From an uncultured Blautia sp. (GTDB taxonomy: Bacteria; Bacillota; Clostridia; Lachnospirales; Lachnospiraceae), in contig UQMI01000044.1 in the NCBI GenBank assembly GCA_900542045.1, positions 1 through 28,355 of the forward strand: 28,355 bases of DNA, given 5' to 3'. Both the position numbers and the translations under genes were made by a program. Below, piece after piece: positions 1 to 7,995 of the stretch. The notes beneath the pieces are model-generated. The model was given only the letters and a program-made list of their open reading frames with translations, was not told where the DNA came from and searched no databases. Position 1 is the stretch's first letter. Every line of letters begins with the position of its first letter.

Positions 1-44
1 GCGAAAACCGTCAGAAAAATCAACTTTTTCTTTATCAGGAAGTC

Positions 45-53
45 TGGTATAAT
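45..53 (+). promoter_or_regulatory. Candidate extended -10 promoter for the Uma2-type gene
   Basis: TGGTATAAT matches an extended -10 element (TGnTATAAT). The T-rich stretch at 25-30 is a poor -35, as extended -10 promoters allow. It lies about 70 nt before the Uma2 gene. Inferred from motif match only. Confidence 0.45.
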
Positions 54-121
54 AAAGCTATTATAGTTGGATTGAATATGGAGTAGTATTTTGTATGAAA
101 CGATGAAGGGAGTGTGACCAG

Positions 122-667
122 ATGTCATTGCCGCAGAAGAAAGGATATACAGTTGCCGATATTTATAATTTGCCGGATGGGGAAAGAGCGGAACTGATCG
201 ACGGCCAGATTTATGATATGACACCGCCGCCCATGAGGGTTCATCAGAAAATAGTAATCGAATTATCTGTAATCATCAGTAATTATATTAAGGAAAATGG
301 TGGCTCCTGTGAAGTATACCCCGCCCCATTTGCTGTATTTTTGAACCGGGATGATAAGACTTATGTAGAACCGGATATCAGCGTGATCTGTGATAAAGAT
401 AAGCTTTCTGACCGTGGATGTGAAGGCGCGCCTGATTGGATCATCGAAGTGGTCTCCCCATCTTCCAAACGGATGGATTGTTTTATAAAACTTTTTAAAT
501 ATCGTTCTGCCGGAGTACGGGAATACTGGATCGTGAATCCGGATGAAAGAAAAATTCTGGTTTATGGCTTTGAAAATGAGGATTATATGGAGTATACATT
601 TTCTGATTCAGTAAAATCCGGAATTTATGATGATCTGGAGATTGATTTTAGTCAGTTAAATTTGTAG
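122..667 (+). CDS. Uma2 family (DUF820) restriction-endonuclease-fold protein
   Basis: A 181-residue protein of the Uma2/DUF820 family, which has the PD-(D/E)xK nuclease fold. The physiological role of the family is not established. The likely active-site residues are visible: the EPD motif at 83-85, Glu109 in IIEVVSPSS, and Lys123 in the following helix. The conserved REYWIVNP strand at about 133-140 supports the family. The ATG follows GAAGGGAG with normal spacing. It stands alone, with its own candidate promoter upstream and a terminator directly downstream. Members occur in many copies in some genomes and often sit in accessory DNA, which fits the mobile-element debris that follows. The family assignment is confident; nuclease activity is inferred. 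Confidence 0.88.
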   Translation: MSLPQKKGYTVADIYNLPDGERAELIDGQIYDMTPPPMRVHQKIVIELSVIISNYIKENGGSCEVYPAPFAVFLNRDDKTYVEPDISVICDKDKLSDRGCEGAPDWIIEVVSPSSKRMDCFIKLFKYRSAGVREYWIVNPDERKILVYGFENEDYMEYTFSDSVKSGIYDDLEIDFSQLNL

Positions 668-706
668 AAATGAAAATCTTGTTTCATATCATATTGAGTT
701 TGAATG

Positions 707-753
707 AAAAAAGCATCGATGGAAGATAGAGGAGCTTCTGTCGGTGCTTTTTT
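707..753 (+). terminator. Intrinsic terminator after the Uma2-type gene
   Basis: AAAAAAGCA at 707-715 pairs with TGCTTTTTT at 745-753. CGA/TCG and GAAG/CTTC pairs extend the stem inward around a short loop. The A-run/T-run arrangement could work in both directions. Confidence 0.85.
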
Positions 754-1010
754 GTTGTGGACAGTTAGAAATGAGAGGCGCAGGGGAGTATTTACATTTC
801 ATTTTTTGCCGGGCCATAAGAACAGAGATGGATGTGATGATCTTATAGGCAAAGAGTGAAAGAGGCTGAAGCGAACAAGAAGTATTGTATATTATTTTTT
901 TGATATCTGTCAAACAATCTCCCGAACTACAACCAAAAATGTGCAAAATGAAAAAGCTCATAAAATCAATGGTTTGGAGAAGCAGGAGATAATTGGAGAA
1001 TTAACGGACA
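754..1010 (+). other. Gap without a recognisable gene
   Basis: This 257-nt stretch holds no convincing coding region on either strand. A 90-codon minus-strand frame runs across it and the terminator, but it has no family resemblance and overlaps the terminator stem. The sequence becomes AT-rich near 885-905, where a promoter for the next gene could lie, but no clear -35/-10 pair was found. Confidence 0.5.
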
Positions 1011-1574
1011 GTGATAAAAATCACAGCAAAAAAACTCATGAATGTAACAATGGATGAATTAGCTTTGAAACTTGGGATTTCCAAACAGGAAGTGTATACC
1101 TGGGAAAGTGGCAAGAAACCGATACCGAAGAAAAGATTAGAACAGTTGGAGGAACTGACTGGTATACCAGGAAATTATTTTTTGGTTGATGATCTCATGG
1201 ACAGAGACAAATTAGAAATCAGAAAATATTGGTTAAGGAAGGAAATAGCTGATACTGCAGAAGAGTATGAAGAGGAGGTGAGAGATATAAACGGGAGTAA
1301 GCGGGTAATTCAAGGACAGTATATTGATACTGGATTAATGCAACAAATGGAGTACACGGAAATGGAGCTGAAGACTTATGATTTACTGCGGAAAGTTGAA
1401 AGAGTTATACATGGCCCGGAGCAGTTGGAGGGAGATTTTTCTTACGAAGAAGCTACAGACCGTATGGAATCTAATTTGCGCGTTATAGACAGATTTGCAG
1501 ATATAGTAGACAAAGTTGGACAGACAGAAGACTTGTATCAGATATTAAGAGCTACCTGTTTGGGAAAAATATAA
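1011..1574 (+). CDS. XRE-like helix-turn-helix protein
   Basis: A 187-residue protein with an N-terminal XRE/Cro-type helix-turn-helix at about residues 12-55 (MDELALKLGISKQEVYTWES followed by the KPIPKKRLEQLEEL helix). The rest is acidic and helical, with no recognised domain. The start is GTG at 1011, behind a GGAG about 11 nt upstream; an internal ATG at 1038 has no ribosome binding site. It is probably a DNA-binding regulator with an unknown target. Its last codons overlap, in another frame, the start of an excisionase remnant. It may therefore be cargo of the decayed element, or its 3' end may have been set by that junction. Confidence 0.7.
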   Translation: MIKITAKKLMNVTMDELALKLGISKQEVYTWESGKKPIPKKRLEQLEELTGIPGNYFLVDDLMDRDKLEIRKYWLRKEIADTAEEYEEEVRDINGSKRVIQGQYIDTGLMQQMEYTEMELKTYDLLRKVERVIHGPEQLEGDFSYEEATDRMESNLRVIDRFADIVDKVGQTEDLYQILRATCLGKI

Positions 1575-1737
1575 TCTGACGGTAAAGGAAGCGGCGGCGT
1601 ATTCGAACCTGGGAGAAAAAAAGATAGAGAGCTTGTTAAGGGAACCTGGTTGTGAGTTTCCTCTGATGAAGGGAAGTCACAGACTGGTAAAACGGAAATT
1701 TTTTGAAGAATATATGGATCGTCTGAGTGCTATTTAG
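1555..1737 (+). pseudogene. Remnant of a Tn916-type excisionase (Xis)
   Basis: The frame from 1555 reads PVWEKYNLTVKEAAAYSNLG, then GEKKIESLL, then LVKRKFFEEYMDRLSAI and a stop at 1735-1737. This follows the usual layout of Tn916/ICE excisionases: a PVWEKY lead-in, an LT-x-EAA-x-Y helix, a G-E-K/N-K-I/L turn, and a KR-x-FEEY-(I/L) end. No start codon with a ribosome binding site is present, and the first part overlaps the XRE-like gene in a different frame. These proteins bind DNA and promote element excision with the integrase. This copy looks 5'-truncated. Confidence 0.7.
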
Positions 1738-1893
1738 GAACGAAGGCATTCTATAGCAGAAACGACAGCGTTTCAGGGCAGATCATTGAGATTAGGATAG
1801 CTGTATTACTATAGATGAGATTGCGGAAAGGGACGGGATATGTTATGGTAAGAGTATCGTATCAAGGCTCTTTTCGCAGGAAAGGAGATATAG

Positions 1894-2216
1894 ATGAAAG
1901 CGAGAAAAGATCAGAGGGGCAGAAACCTCAAAAATGGAGAGAGCCAGAGAAAAGATGGAAGAATGTGAACATGAGAGAAAGAACGATCCGTATTGACCAT
2001 GCTATCTTATATCGAAAAAAAGATGGGAAGAATCAGTTTTATGCCAGCACGACAAAAACAGAATGCGGAGTACGAACCATACCTATAAAGACCATGCAGC
2101 AGGTGATGGGACACAGTGGTACAAAAATGATCCTGAAAATCTATGATCATGTAACACCAGAAAGAGCAAAAGAACAAAAGAAAAAGTTAGACTCTGTACG
2201 AACTGCGGTCGTGTGA
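1894..2216 (+). pseudogene. Tn916-type tyrosine integrase with large internal deletions
   Basis: Three blocks of one integrase survive. The N-terminus starts at ATG 1894 behind AAAGGAGA and reads MKARKDQRGRNLKNGESQR through DG before a TGA at 1966-1968. From about 1974, in another frame, the central block RTIRIDHAILYRKKDGK, then ASTTKTECG and VRTIPI, runs to about 2096. It is fused directly to the C-terminal block QQVMGHSGTKMILKIYDHV, which holds the catalytic GH and the nucleophile-position tyrosine (codon at 2142-2144). Most of the core-binding domain and much of the catalytic domain are missing, so it cannot recombine DNA. A full-length protein of this family is about 400 residues. The neighbouring xis remnant supports an ancient ICE insertion. 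Confidence 0.82.
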
Positions 2217-2318
2217 AATGATGTTGAGTTAACTTGGTAAGAGCTATTTTGAAAAATGGAGGGTGTATAAAGGCATGAGAATAGAAAAGTGACCTGAAGA
2301 CCAGAAGGGAGTGTTAAT

Positions 2319-2546
2319 ATGTGTTTTTTGTGTAAATGTGATACAGTCAGACAAAGCACCACAACACATGTCGTGAATTACAAAGGTTCTATCATTGTGA
2401 TTAAAAATGTTCCCTGCGAGGAATGCGAGCAGTGTGGAGAGATTTTTTATACGGATGATGTGGCACAGCGGTTGGAAGAACTGGTGGAGCAGGCCAAGCA
2501 GATGCTGCAGGAGATTTCTGTCATTGATTATGGAAAAGTTGCATAA
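2319..2546 (+). CDS. YgiT/MqsA-type zinc-finger antitoxin-like protein
   Basis: A 75-residue protein with two cysteine pairs typical of the YgiT-type zinc finger: CFLC at residues 2-5 and CEECEQC at about 33-39. Between them lies the usual VVNYKGSIIVIKNVP strand pair, and after them GEIFYTDDVAQRLEEL. The ATG follows AAGGGAG. Members are antitoxins paired with a small toxin (MqsR or DUF4258 type) encoded next to them. No such toxin gene is visible on either side, and the C-terminal XRE domain found in full MqsA proteins is also missing. It is therefore a solitary short form, perhaps left behind when the neighbouring element decayed. Confidence 0.75.
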   Translation: MCFLCKCDTVRQSTTTHVVNYKGSIIVIKNVPCEECEQCGEIFYTDDVAQRLEELVEQAKQMLQEISVIDYGKVA

Positions 2547-2631
2547 ATGACAAAAAACGTGTAAAAAAACGGTTCTGGATGAATAAAAATCCTGGGAAAG
2601 CCGCTGTTTATGCGGGGTTTGGCTACTTGCA

Positions 2632-2652
2632 TTTACGACAGATTTTACGACA
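2632..2652 (+). repeat. Two TTTACGACA direct repeats
   Basis: TTTACGACA occurs at 2632-2640 and 2644-2652, a 12-nt period. Short direct repeats of this kind near integrase genes can be arm-type integrase binding sites or the edge of an attachment region. The link to the int remnant is inference from proximity. Confidence 0.3.
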
Positions 2653-2755
2653 AATGAAGGAATCGTTATGAGATATTATAACAGGATATGCCGAATGAAC
2701 TGGAAATGTTGGAGAGAAAAACAAAAATTTTTGTCACAAATCACCAAAAACCCTC

Positions 2756-2784
2756 TTGCATTCCTGTATAAAAAGTGCTATTGT
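2756..2784 (+). promoter_or_regulatory. Candidate sigma-A promoter of the riboflavin operon
   Basis: TTGCAT (2756-2761), a 17-nt spacer, and TATTGT (2779-2784). It lies about 20 nt before the FMN aptamer, as expected for a riboswitch leader. Confidence 0.6.
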
Positions 2785-2803
2785 GTATATGGAATAAAAA
2801 TAT

Positions 2804-2912
2804 AATCTTCAGGGCAGGGTGTGATTCCCTACCGGTGGTAAAGCCCACGAGCCGCAAGGTATGATTCGGTGCAATTCCGAAGCCGACAGTATAGTCTGGA
2901 TGGAAGAAGATT
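2804..2912 (+). ncRNA. FMN riboswitch (RFN element)
   Basis: The conserved RFN blocks are all present: AGGGCAGGGTG and ATTCCCTACCGG near the 5' side, GGTAAAGCCCACGAGCC in the middle, and AATTCCGAAGCCGACAGT then AGTCTGGATGG near the 3' side. P1 is closed by AATCTTC (2804-2810) with GAAGATT (2906-2912). FMN binding should favour the terminator at 2955-2987 and lower expression of ribD-ribE-ribBA-ribH. The exact antiterminator pairing was not resolved by eye. Confidence 0.96.
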
Positions 2913-2954
2913 CAAGTTCACGAGATTGCGAACATCTATGTAGTGAGAGGAACT

Positions 2955-2987
2955 GCTCTGAAATGGTTATCCATTTCAGAGCTTTTT
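2955..2987 (+). terminator. Riboswitch-controlled terminator in the rib leader
   Basis: GCTCTGAAATGG (2955-2966) pairs perfectly with CCATTTCAGAGC (2971-2982) around a TTAT loop, followed by TTTTTAAATTTTTT. It sits 43 nt after the aptamer and about 150 nt before ribD. This is the expression platform expected for transcriptional control by FMN. The remaining leader, 2988-3136, shows no gene. Confidence 0.92.
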
Positions 2988-3136
2988 AAATTTTTTCATA
3001 GAGAATCCTTCATCCATTGGCCCTGGGCGAGCATGCTCAGGGCCTTTGCTATAGTAAGGAAACAACGGGGCAGAGAAACATTCCACAAACAATGGATAAG
3101 CACAAAAGAAGAAATGAAGATTTGTGAGGTGATCAG

Positions 3137-4246
3137 ATGGCAACAGATGAAAATTATATGTGGCGGGCATTGAAACTGGCCAGGAAAGGCTGTGGATGGA
3201 CTGCGCCAAATCCCATGGTAGGTGCTGTGATCGTGAAAAACGGAAGGATCATAGGAGAAGGATATCATGAAAAATACGGGGAGCTCCATGCAGAGAGAAA
3301 TGCTCTGGCGGCCTGCACAGAATCGCCGGAAGGAGCAGAGCTGTATGTAACACTGGAGCCCTGCTGTCATTATGGAAAACAGCCGCCCTGTGTGGACGCT
3401 GTTCTGGAAGCAGGAATCCGCAGAGTGGTACTGGGAGCAGGGGATCCCAATCCACTGGTGGCAGGAAAGGGGATCCAGAAACTGCGGGAGCATGGTGTGA
3501 TCGTGAAGGAGCACGTACTGGAAGAAGAGTGCAGGAAACTGAATGAAGTATTTTTTTATTACGTCCAGACCGGACTGCCCTATGTGGTGATGAAGTATGC
3601 CATGACAATGGATGGGAAAATTGCCTGTTATACAGGAGCATCCCGATGGGTGACCGGAGAGAAGGCAAGGGAGCATGTCCATCAGCAGCGGCATCGGTAT
3701 ACGGCAATTATGGCCGGTGTTGGTACAGTACTGGCTGACGATCCCCTTCTCACCTGCCGGATAGAAGGCGGAAAGAATCCTGTCCGCATTATCTGTGACA
3801 GCAGACTTTCCACGCCCCTTACAGCAAAGGTGGTTCAGACTGCAAAAGAAGTTCCCACCATCTTGGCAACCTGCTGTTCCGATGAAGAGAAACAGCAGCC
3901 GTATCTGGATGCAGGGTGTCGTGTGCTGGTTCTTCCTGGGAAAGACGGGCGTGTGGATCTGCATGCTCTGATGGAAAAGCTGGGTCAGGAGAAGATAGAC
4001 AGTATTCTGCTGGAAGGAGGCGCTTCCCTGAACTGGTCCGCATTAAAAAGCGGAATTGTAAATAAGGTACAGGCGTATATTGCTCCGAAGCTGTTCGGCG
4101 GCAGTGAAGCGAAAACTCCTGTGGGCGGACGGGGATTCCCATCGCCAAACGAGGCTGTTTTATTGAAAAACAGTCATCTGATCCGGCTGGGAGAAGATTT
4201 TCTGATAGAGAGCGAGGTGTCCGAAAATGTTTACAGGGATCATTGA
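3137..4246 (+). CDS. ribD: Bifunctional diaminohydroxyphosphoribosylaminopyrimidine deaminase / 5-amino-6-(5-phosphoribosylamino)uracil reductase
   Basis: RibD carries out the second and third steps of riboflavin synthesis: zinc-dependent deamination, then NADPH-dependent reduction of the ribosyl side chain. The deaminase domain (about residues 1-145) has HAE at 51-53 and PCCHYGKQPPC at about 75-85, giving the zinc ligands His51, Cys76, Cys85 and the catalytic Glu53. The reductase domain follows from about 147 (KYAMTMDGKIA, and later LLEGGASLN). At 369 residues it is full length. The ATG at 3137 follows GAGGTGAT. It is the first gene of the operon, lies behind the FMN riboswitch, and overlaps ribE by 20 nt, which suggests translational coupling. 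Confidence 0.98.
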   Translation: MATDENYMWRALKLARKGCGWTAPNPMVGAVIVKNGRIIGEGYHEKYGELHAERNALAACTESPEGAELYVTLEPCCHYGKQPPCVDAVLEAGIRRVVLGAGDPNPLVAGKGIQKLREHGVIVKEHVLEEECRKLNEVFFYYVQTGLPYVVMKYAMTMDGKIACYTGASRWVTGEKAREHVHQQRHRYTAIMAGVGTVLADDPLLTCRIEGGKNPVRIICDSRLSTPLTAKVVQTAKEVPTILATCCSDEEKQQPYLDAGCRVLVLPGKDGRVDLHALMEKLGQEKIDSILLEGGASLNWSALKSGIVNKVQAYIAPKLFGGSEAKTPVGGRGFPSPNEAVLLKNSHLIRLGEDFLIESEVSENVYRDH

Positions 4247-4874
4247 GGAAGTGGGAACGATCCTTCGGATAAAAAACGGAATCCATTCTGCCATATTGGA
4301 GATCGGGGCCAATACGGTACTGGGAGATATTCATATCGGAGACAGTATTGCAGTAAACGGAGTTTGTCTGACTGTAGTTGCCTTTGATAAGAAAGGATTT
4401 CAGGCGGATGTGATGCACGAAACGCTGGATCGTTCTTCTCTGGCGGTATTGCGCAGCGGAAGTCATGTGAACCTGGAGCGTGCGCTTCCGGCAAACGGAC
4501 GGCTGGGCGGTCATATAGTGGCGGGGCACGTGGATGGAACCGGCAGGATCATGGAAATCCGCAGAGATGATACGGCAATCTGGTATCGGATCCAGGCGGA
4601 CCCATCGGTACTGCGGTATGTGGTGGAAAAAGGTTCCATTGCCATAGATGGGATCAGCCTGACAGTGGCGAAGGTGTCAGAGCAGGACTTCTCGGTTTCT
4701 GTCATACCCCACACAGCAGCGGTTACAATTCTCACGGAGAAGAAACCGGGAGATCTGGTAAATCTGGAAAATGATATGATCGGAAAATATGTGGAAAAAC
4801 TGCTGATGCCGCCGGAGCCGGAGGCGAAGAAAAGCGGTATTACAGAGGGATTTTTGAAAAAATACGGATTTTGA
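4227..4874 (+). CDS. ribE: Riboflavin synthase alpha subunit
   Basis: Dismutates two molecules of 6,7-dimethyl-8-ribityllumazine to riboflavin and the pyrimidine precursor, the last pathway step. The protein has 215 residues and starts with the hallmark MFTGIIEE. It shows the two lumazine-binding repeats: AVNGVCLTV in the first half and AIDGISLTV in the second, with [11 protein letters not shown] between. The start lies inside the 3' end of ribD, and the stop is 17 nt before the ribBA start, so the three genes are tightly coupled. Also named ribC or ribE in different species; the activity assignment is secure. Confidence 0.98.
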   Translation: MFTGIIEEVGTILRIKNGIHSAILEIGANTVLGDIHIGDSIAVNGVCLTVVAFDKKGFQADVMHETLDRSSLAVLRSGSHVNLERALPANGRLGGHIVAGHVDGTGRIMEIRRDDTAIWYRIQADPSVLRYVVEKGSIAIDGISLTVAKVSEQDFSVSVIPHTAAVTILTEKKPGDLVNLENDMIGKYVEKLLMPPEPEAKKSGITEGFLKKYGF

Positions 4875-4891
4875 AAGGAGAGGATAGTCCT

Positions 4892-6112
4892 ATGTTCCAG
4901 TTTAGCACAATTGAAGAGGCCCTGGAGGCCCTTCGTCAGGGGAGGATCATTCTGGTCACAGATGATCCGGATCGGGAAAATGAGGGGGATTTTATCTGTG
5001 CTGCTCAGTTTGCTACAACAGAGAATATTAATTTTATGGCGACTCACGGGAAGGGGCTGATCTGTATGCCAATGTCAGAAGAATATGTGAGACGGCTGCA
5101 GTTTCCCCAGATGGTGTCCTGCAACACCGACAACCATGAAACCGCTTTTACGGTTTCCATTGATCATGTCAGCACAACTACCGGGATTTCGGCGGCAGAA
5201 CGTTCGGTTACTGCTATGAAATGTGTGGATGAAAATGCAAAGGCCCAGGATTTCCGGCGGCCGGGGCACATGTTTCCCTTACTGGCCCGGAAAAATGGGG
5301 TCCTGGAACGAAACGGTCATACAGAAGCCACGGTGGATCTGTGCCGGCTGGCAGGGCTGAAAGAGTGCGGACTTTGCTGTGAGATTATGCGGGAAGACGG
5401 CACCATGATGCGGACCCAGGAATTAAAGGGACTGGCAAAGCAATGGAATATGCCTTTCACTACCATCAAAGATCTTCAGAATTACCGGAAACGCTATGAA
5501 AAACTGGTGGATCGGGTGACGGTGACAAAAATGCCCACAAAATATGGAAACTTTATGGCGTATGGTTATGTAAATCGACTGAATGGAGAGCATCATGTGG
5601 CATTGGTGAAGGGCGAGATCGGCAATGGAGAAGATATCCTTTGCCGTGTACATTCCGAGTGCCTGACAGGAGATACTTTCGGTTCCCTGCGCTGTGACTG
5701 CGGACAGCAGTTTGCTTCTGCCATGACCCAGATCGAGCAGGAGGGAAGAGGAATTCTCCTGTATATGCGCCAGGAAGGCCGTGGGATCGGACTGATCAAC
5801 AAGCTGCGGGCTTATGAGCTGCAGGAGCAGGGAATGGATACTCTGGAAGCCAATCTGGCCCTGGGGTTTGCCGGAGATGAGAGAGAATACTATATTGGCG
5901 CGCAGATTCTGCGGGATCTTGGAGTGAAGACCATGCGCCTGCTTACCAACAATCCGGATAAAGTATATCAGCTTGCGGATTTTGGAATAGAGATTATAGA
6001 ACGTGTGCCCATTCAGATGGACGCAACCGCATATGACAGAGCCTATCTTCTGACCAAACAGAAAAAAATGGGGCATATTTTATATTATGGAGAAGTGGGT
6101 GGAAATTTGTAA
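4892..6112 (+). CDS. ribBA: Bifunctional 3,4-dihydroxy-2-butanone-4-phosphate synthase / GTP cyclohydrolase II
   Basis: Supplies both precursors of the pathway: the four-carbon unit from ribulose-5-phosphate, and the pyrimidine from GTP. The N-terminal half has [31 protein letters not shown] and HTEATVDL, typical of RibB. The C-terminal half has [18 protein letters not shown], whose three cysteines bind zinc, and RQEGRGIGL, typical of GTP cyclohydrolase II. ATG 4892 is preferred because AAAGGAGAGG lies just upstream. A TTG at 4871 would add seven residues but would place that Shine-Dalgarno inside the gene. The product has 406 residues, the usual length. A 92-nt gap follows before ribH. Confidence 0.98.
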   Translation: MFQFSTIEEALEALRQGRIILVTDDPDRENEGDFICAAQFATTENINFMATHGKGLICMPMSEEYVRRLQFPQMVSCNTDNHETAFTVSIDHVSTTTGISAAERSVTAMKCVDENAKAQDFRRPGHMFPLLARKNGVLERNGHTEATVDLCRLAGLKECGLCCEIMREDGTMMRTQELKGLAKQWNMPFTTIKDLQNYRKRYEKLVDRVTVTKMPTKYGNFMAYGYVNRLNGEHHVALVKGEIGNGEDILCRVHSECLTGDTFGSLRCDCGQQFASAMTQIEQEGRGILLYMRQEGRGIGLINKLRAYELQEQGMDTLEANLALGFAGDEREYYIGAQILRDLGVKTMRLLTNNPDKVYQLADFGIEIIERVPIQMDATAYDRAYLLTKQKKMGHILYYGEVGGNL

Positions 6113-6204
6113 AACTAATGTTGTTCCGGCAGCGCAGAATCATATGTAAGCAGCAGAATCAAGTCAATCGGACCACAATATTTATGTAAAGGAGAATATC
6201 AGCT

Positions 6205-6672
6205 ATGAAGACATTTGAAGGAAAATTAGTATCAGAAAATATTCGCATTGGGATCGTGGCATCCCGTTTTAATGAATTTATTACATCGAAGCTTTTAAGC
6301 GGCGCCATTGATGGTCTGCAGCGGCATGGAGTCGGCGAAGAAGACATTCATGTGGCGTGGGTGCCGGGAGCCTTCGAAATTCCCCTGATCGCATCAAAAA
6401 TGGCAAACAGCAGGAAATACGATGCGATTATCTGCCTGGGAGCAGTGATCCGCGGAAGTACCAGCCATTATGATTATGTATGCAATGAAGTATCCAAGGG
6501 AATCGCCAGTGTGGAGTTATCCAGCGGCGTTCCGGTGATGTTTGGTGTACTGACCACAGAAAATATCGAGCAGGCCATTGAACGGGCAGGAACAAAAGCA
6601 GGCAACAAGGGATACGAATGTGCAGAAGGTGCCATTGAAATGGTGAACCTGATTCGGGAGATCGAGGCGTGA
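6205..6672 (+). CDS. ribH: 6,7-dimethyl-8-ribityllumazine synthase
   Basis: Condenses the RibD product (after dephosphorylation) with 3,4-dihydroxy-2-butanone-4-phosphate to give lumazine, the substrate of RibE. The family forms icosahedral or pentameric shells. The protein has 155 residues with ASRFNEFIT near the start, PGAFEIPL, and [15 protein letters not shown], whose His is the conserved catalytic position. The ATG follows AAAGGAGAAT. It is the last gene of the operon, with a strong terminator 30 nt downstream. Confidence 0.98.
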   Translation: MKTFEGKLVSENIRIGIVASRFNEFITSKLLSGAIDGLQRHGVGEEDIHVAWVPGAFEIPLIASKMANSRKYDAIICLGAVIRGSTSHYDYVCNEVSKGIASVELSSGVPVMFGVLTTENIEQAIERAGTKAGNKGYECAEGAIEMVNLIREIEA

Positions 6673-6701
6673 GAAATAGCCGGATTTCCGGAGAGATTTT
6701 A

Positions 6702-6740
6702 CCGGTAAAGTCCTGAATATGGACTTTACCGGATATTTTT
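6702..6740 (+). terminator. Terminator of the riboflavin operon
   Basis: CCGGTAAAGTCC (6702-6713) pairs perfectly with GGACTTTACCGG (6721-6732) around a 7-nt loop, followed by ATATTTTT. Confidence 0.93.
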
Positions 6741-6857
6741 GCAAATTTACAGATCCTCCCTTGCCTGACAGGTTCTTGCGGGCAATATATCTGATATACT
6801 GGGAAGATAGATGAAGATAAGGTTAACTTTATGCATGATTCCTGTGAAATTCCTGAA

Positions 6858-6886
6858 TTGAAAATATATAATAGGTATGTTAGAAT
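6858..6886 (+). promoter_or_regulatory. Candidate promoter of pyrE
   Basis: TTGAAA (6858-6863), a 17-nt spacer, and TAGAAT (6881-6886), about 107 nt before pyrE. The 6741-6857 stretch between the rib terminator and this promoter shows no gene. No PyrR-type attenuator hairpin was evident between promoter and gene. Confidence 0.6.
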
Positions 6887-6992
6887 GAAAAAGAGTTTCA
6901 TAAAGGGATAGACAGCGTCAGAGTCTGATCTGACAAATACGGATAAATAAAAAAAGGTGTAAAAGCCCGTAAATATGGAGGTTTTAAGAAAT

Positions 6993-7667
6993 ATGGAACA
7001 GTACAAGCAGGAATTTATCGAGTTTATGATCGACTGTAATGTTTTGAAATTTGGAGATTTTGTAACTAAGAGCGGAAGAAAGACCCCGTTTTTTGTAAAT
7101 ACTGGTTTTTACCGTACCGGTGCGCAACTGCGCAGGCTGGGACAGTATTATGCCAAGGCTATTTATGAAAAATTTGGTCTGGATTTCGATGTGCTGTTTG
7201 GACCGGCGTATAAGGGGATTCCTCTGACGGTGGCGGCAACTATGGCTATAAGCGAGGAATATGGAAAGGATATCCGTTACTGCTCCAATCGAAAAGAAGT
7301 AAAGGACCATGGAGATAAGGGGATTCTCCTGGGAAGTCCCATCGAAGACGGAGATAAGGTGGTCATTATTGAGGATGTGACTACAGCCGGAACGTCTATC
7401 CAGGAGACGCTGCCGATCATTAAAGCCCAGGGTGATGTGCAGCCCATAGGACTGGTAGTATCTGTTGACCGGATGGAGAGAGGCCAGGGAACCAAAAGTG
7501 CGCTTCAGGAAATTGAAGAGCATTATGGACTTAAGACTACGGCCATCGTTACTATGGCAGAGGTTGTAGAACACCTTTACAATAGAGAGTATAAAGGGAA
7601 AATCATTATTGATGATACACTGAAAGCTGCCATTGACGCATATTATGAACAATACGGCGCAGAATAA
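6993..7667 (+). CDS. pyrE: Orotate phosphoribosyltransferase
   Basis: Transfers phosphoribose from PRPP to orotate, giving OMP in pyrimidine synthesis. The 13-residue PRPP-binding signature is visible as VVIIEDVTTAGTS, and the N-terminus has FGDFVTKSGRKTPFFVNTG, typical of OPRTases. ATG 6993 is chosen because GGAGG sits 12 nt upstream; the earlier ATG at 6975 overlaps that ribosome binding site and would add six residues. The 224-residue length fits the clostridial form. It is separate from other pyr genes in this window. Confidence 0.97.
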   Translation: MEQYKQEFIEFMIDCNVLKFGDFVTKSGRKTPFFVNTGFYRTGAQLRRLGQYYAKAIYEKFGLDFDVLFGPAYKGIPLTVAATMAISEEYGKDIRYCSNRKEVKDHGDKGILLGSPIEDGDKVVIIEDVTTAGTSIQETLPIIKAQGDVQPIGLVVSVDRMERGQGTKSALQEIEEHYGLKTTAIVTMAEVVEHLYNREYKGKIIIDDTLKAAIDAYYEQYGAE

Positions 7668-7687
7668 AACCTGAAGGAGGATGTTTC

Positions 7688-7840
7688 ATGGACGAAAAGA
7701 TTTACAAAACCATGACACGGGTGGGAGCGGGAAGCCTGGCAGTAGGGATCGTGGTGTTGCTTACAGGTGTTGCCGCAGGAATACTGATGATTCTCAACGG
7801 TGGGATACTTCTCAGAAGGAAAAACGAAATTACCATATAA
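7688..7840 (+). CDS. Small single-pass or hairpin membrane protein
   Basis: A 50-residue reading frame behind GAAGGAGG with ideal spacing, 20 nt after the pyrE stop. It starts MDEKIYKTMTRVGAGSLAVG and continues with hydrophobic residues (IVVLLTGVAAGILMILNGG) into a basic tail, RRKNEI. That is about 33 residues of membrane-compatible sequence at residues 13-43 with two positive ends. It is not a recognised family to me, but small proteins of this kind next to pyrE are plausible in Lachnospiraceae. An overlapping longer frame at 7681 lacks this hydrophobic logic and is rejected. Confidence 0.65.
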   Translation: MDEKIYKTMTRVGAGSLAVGIVVLLTGVAAGILMILNGGILLRRKNEITI

Positions 7841-7887
7841 AATACGGGCATGACGCCGTATCGGGTAACGGCGTTAGAAAAACAAGA

Positions 7888-7937
7888 GGGGACTGCTGCA
7901 TCCGCCAGACAGGGCGGAGTGTCTGAGAGTCCCTTTT
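7888..7937 (+). terminator. Branched terminator after the pyrE region
   Basis: GGGACT (7888-7893) pairs with AGTCCC (7928-7933), followed by TTTT. An inner hairpin, TCCGCC with GGCGGA, fills the middle. A further hairpin, ACGCCGT/ACGGCGT at 7853-7874, lies just upstream without a T-tract. Confidence 0.65.
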
Positions 7938-7995
7938 GCGCTGTGCGCGGAAATGATAATAAAAGGGTATTGAATGACAGATTTTGGAGGGTATT

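Noticed and set aside
2996..3964. A 322-codon minus-strand frame opposite ribD
   Set aside because: It runs across the ribD gene and part of its leader, and resembles no protein; an antisense shadow.
7681..7926. An 81-codon frame overlapping the small membrane protein
   Set aside because: Its start lies only a few bases after the GGAGG, its sequence is basic without hydrophobic logic, and the 7688 frame fits better.
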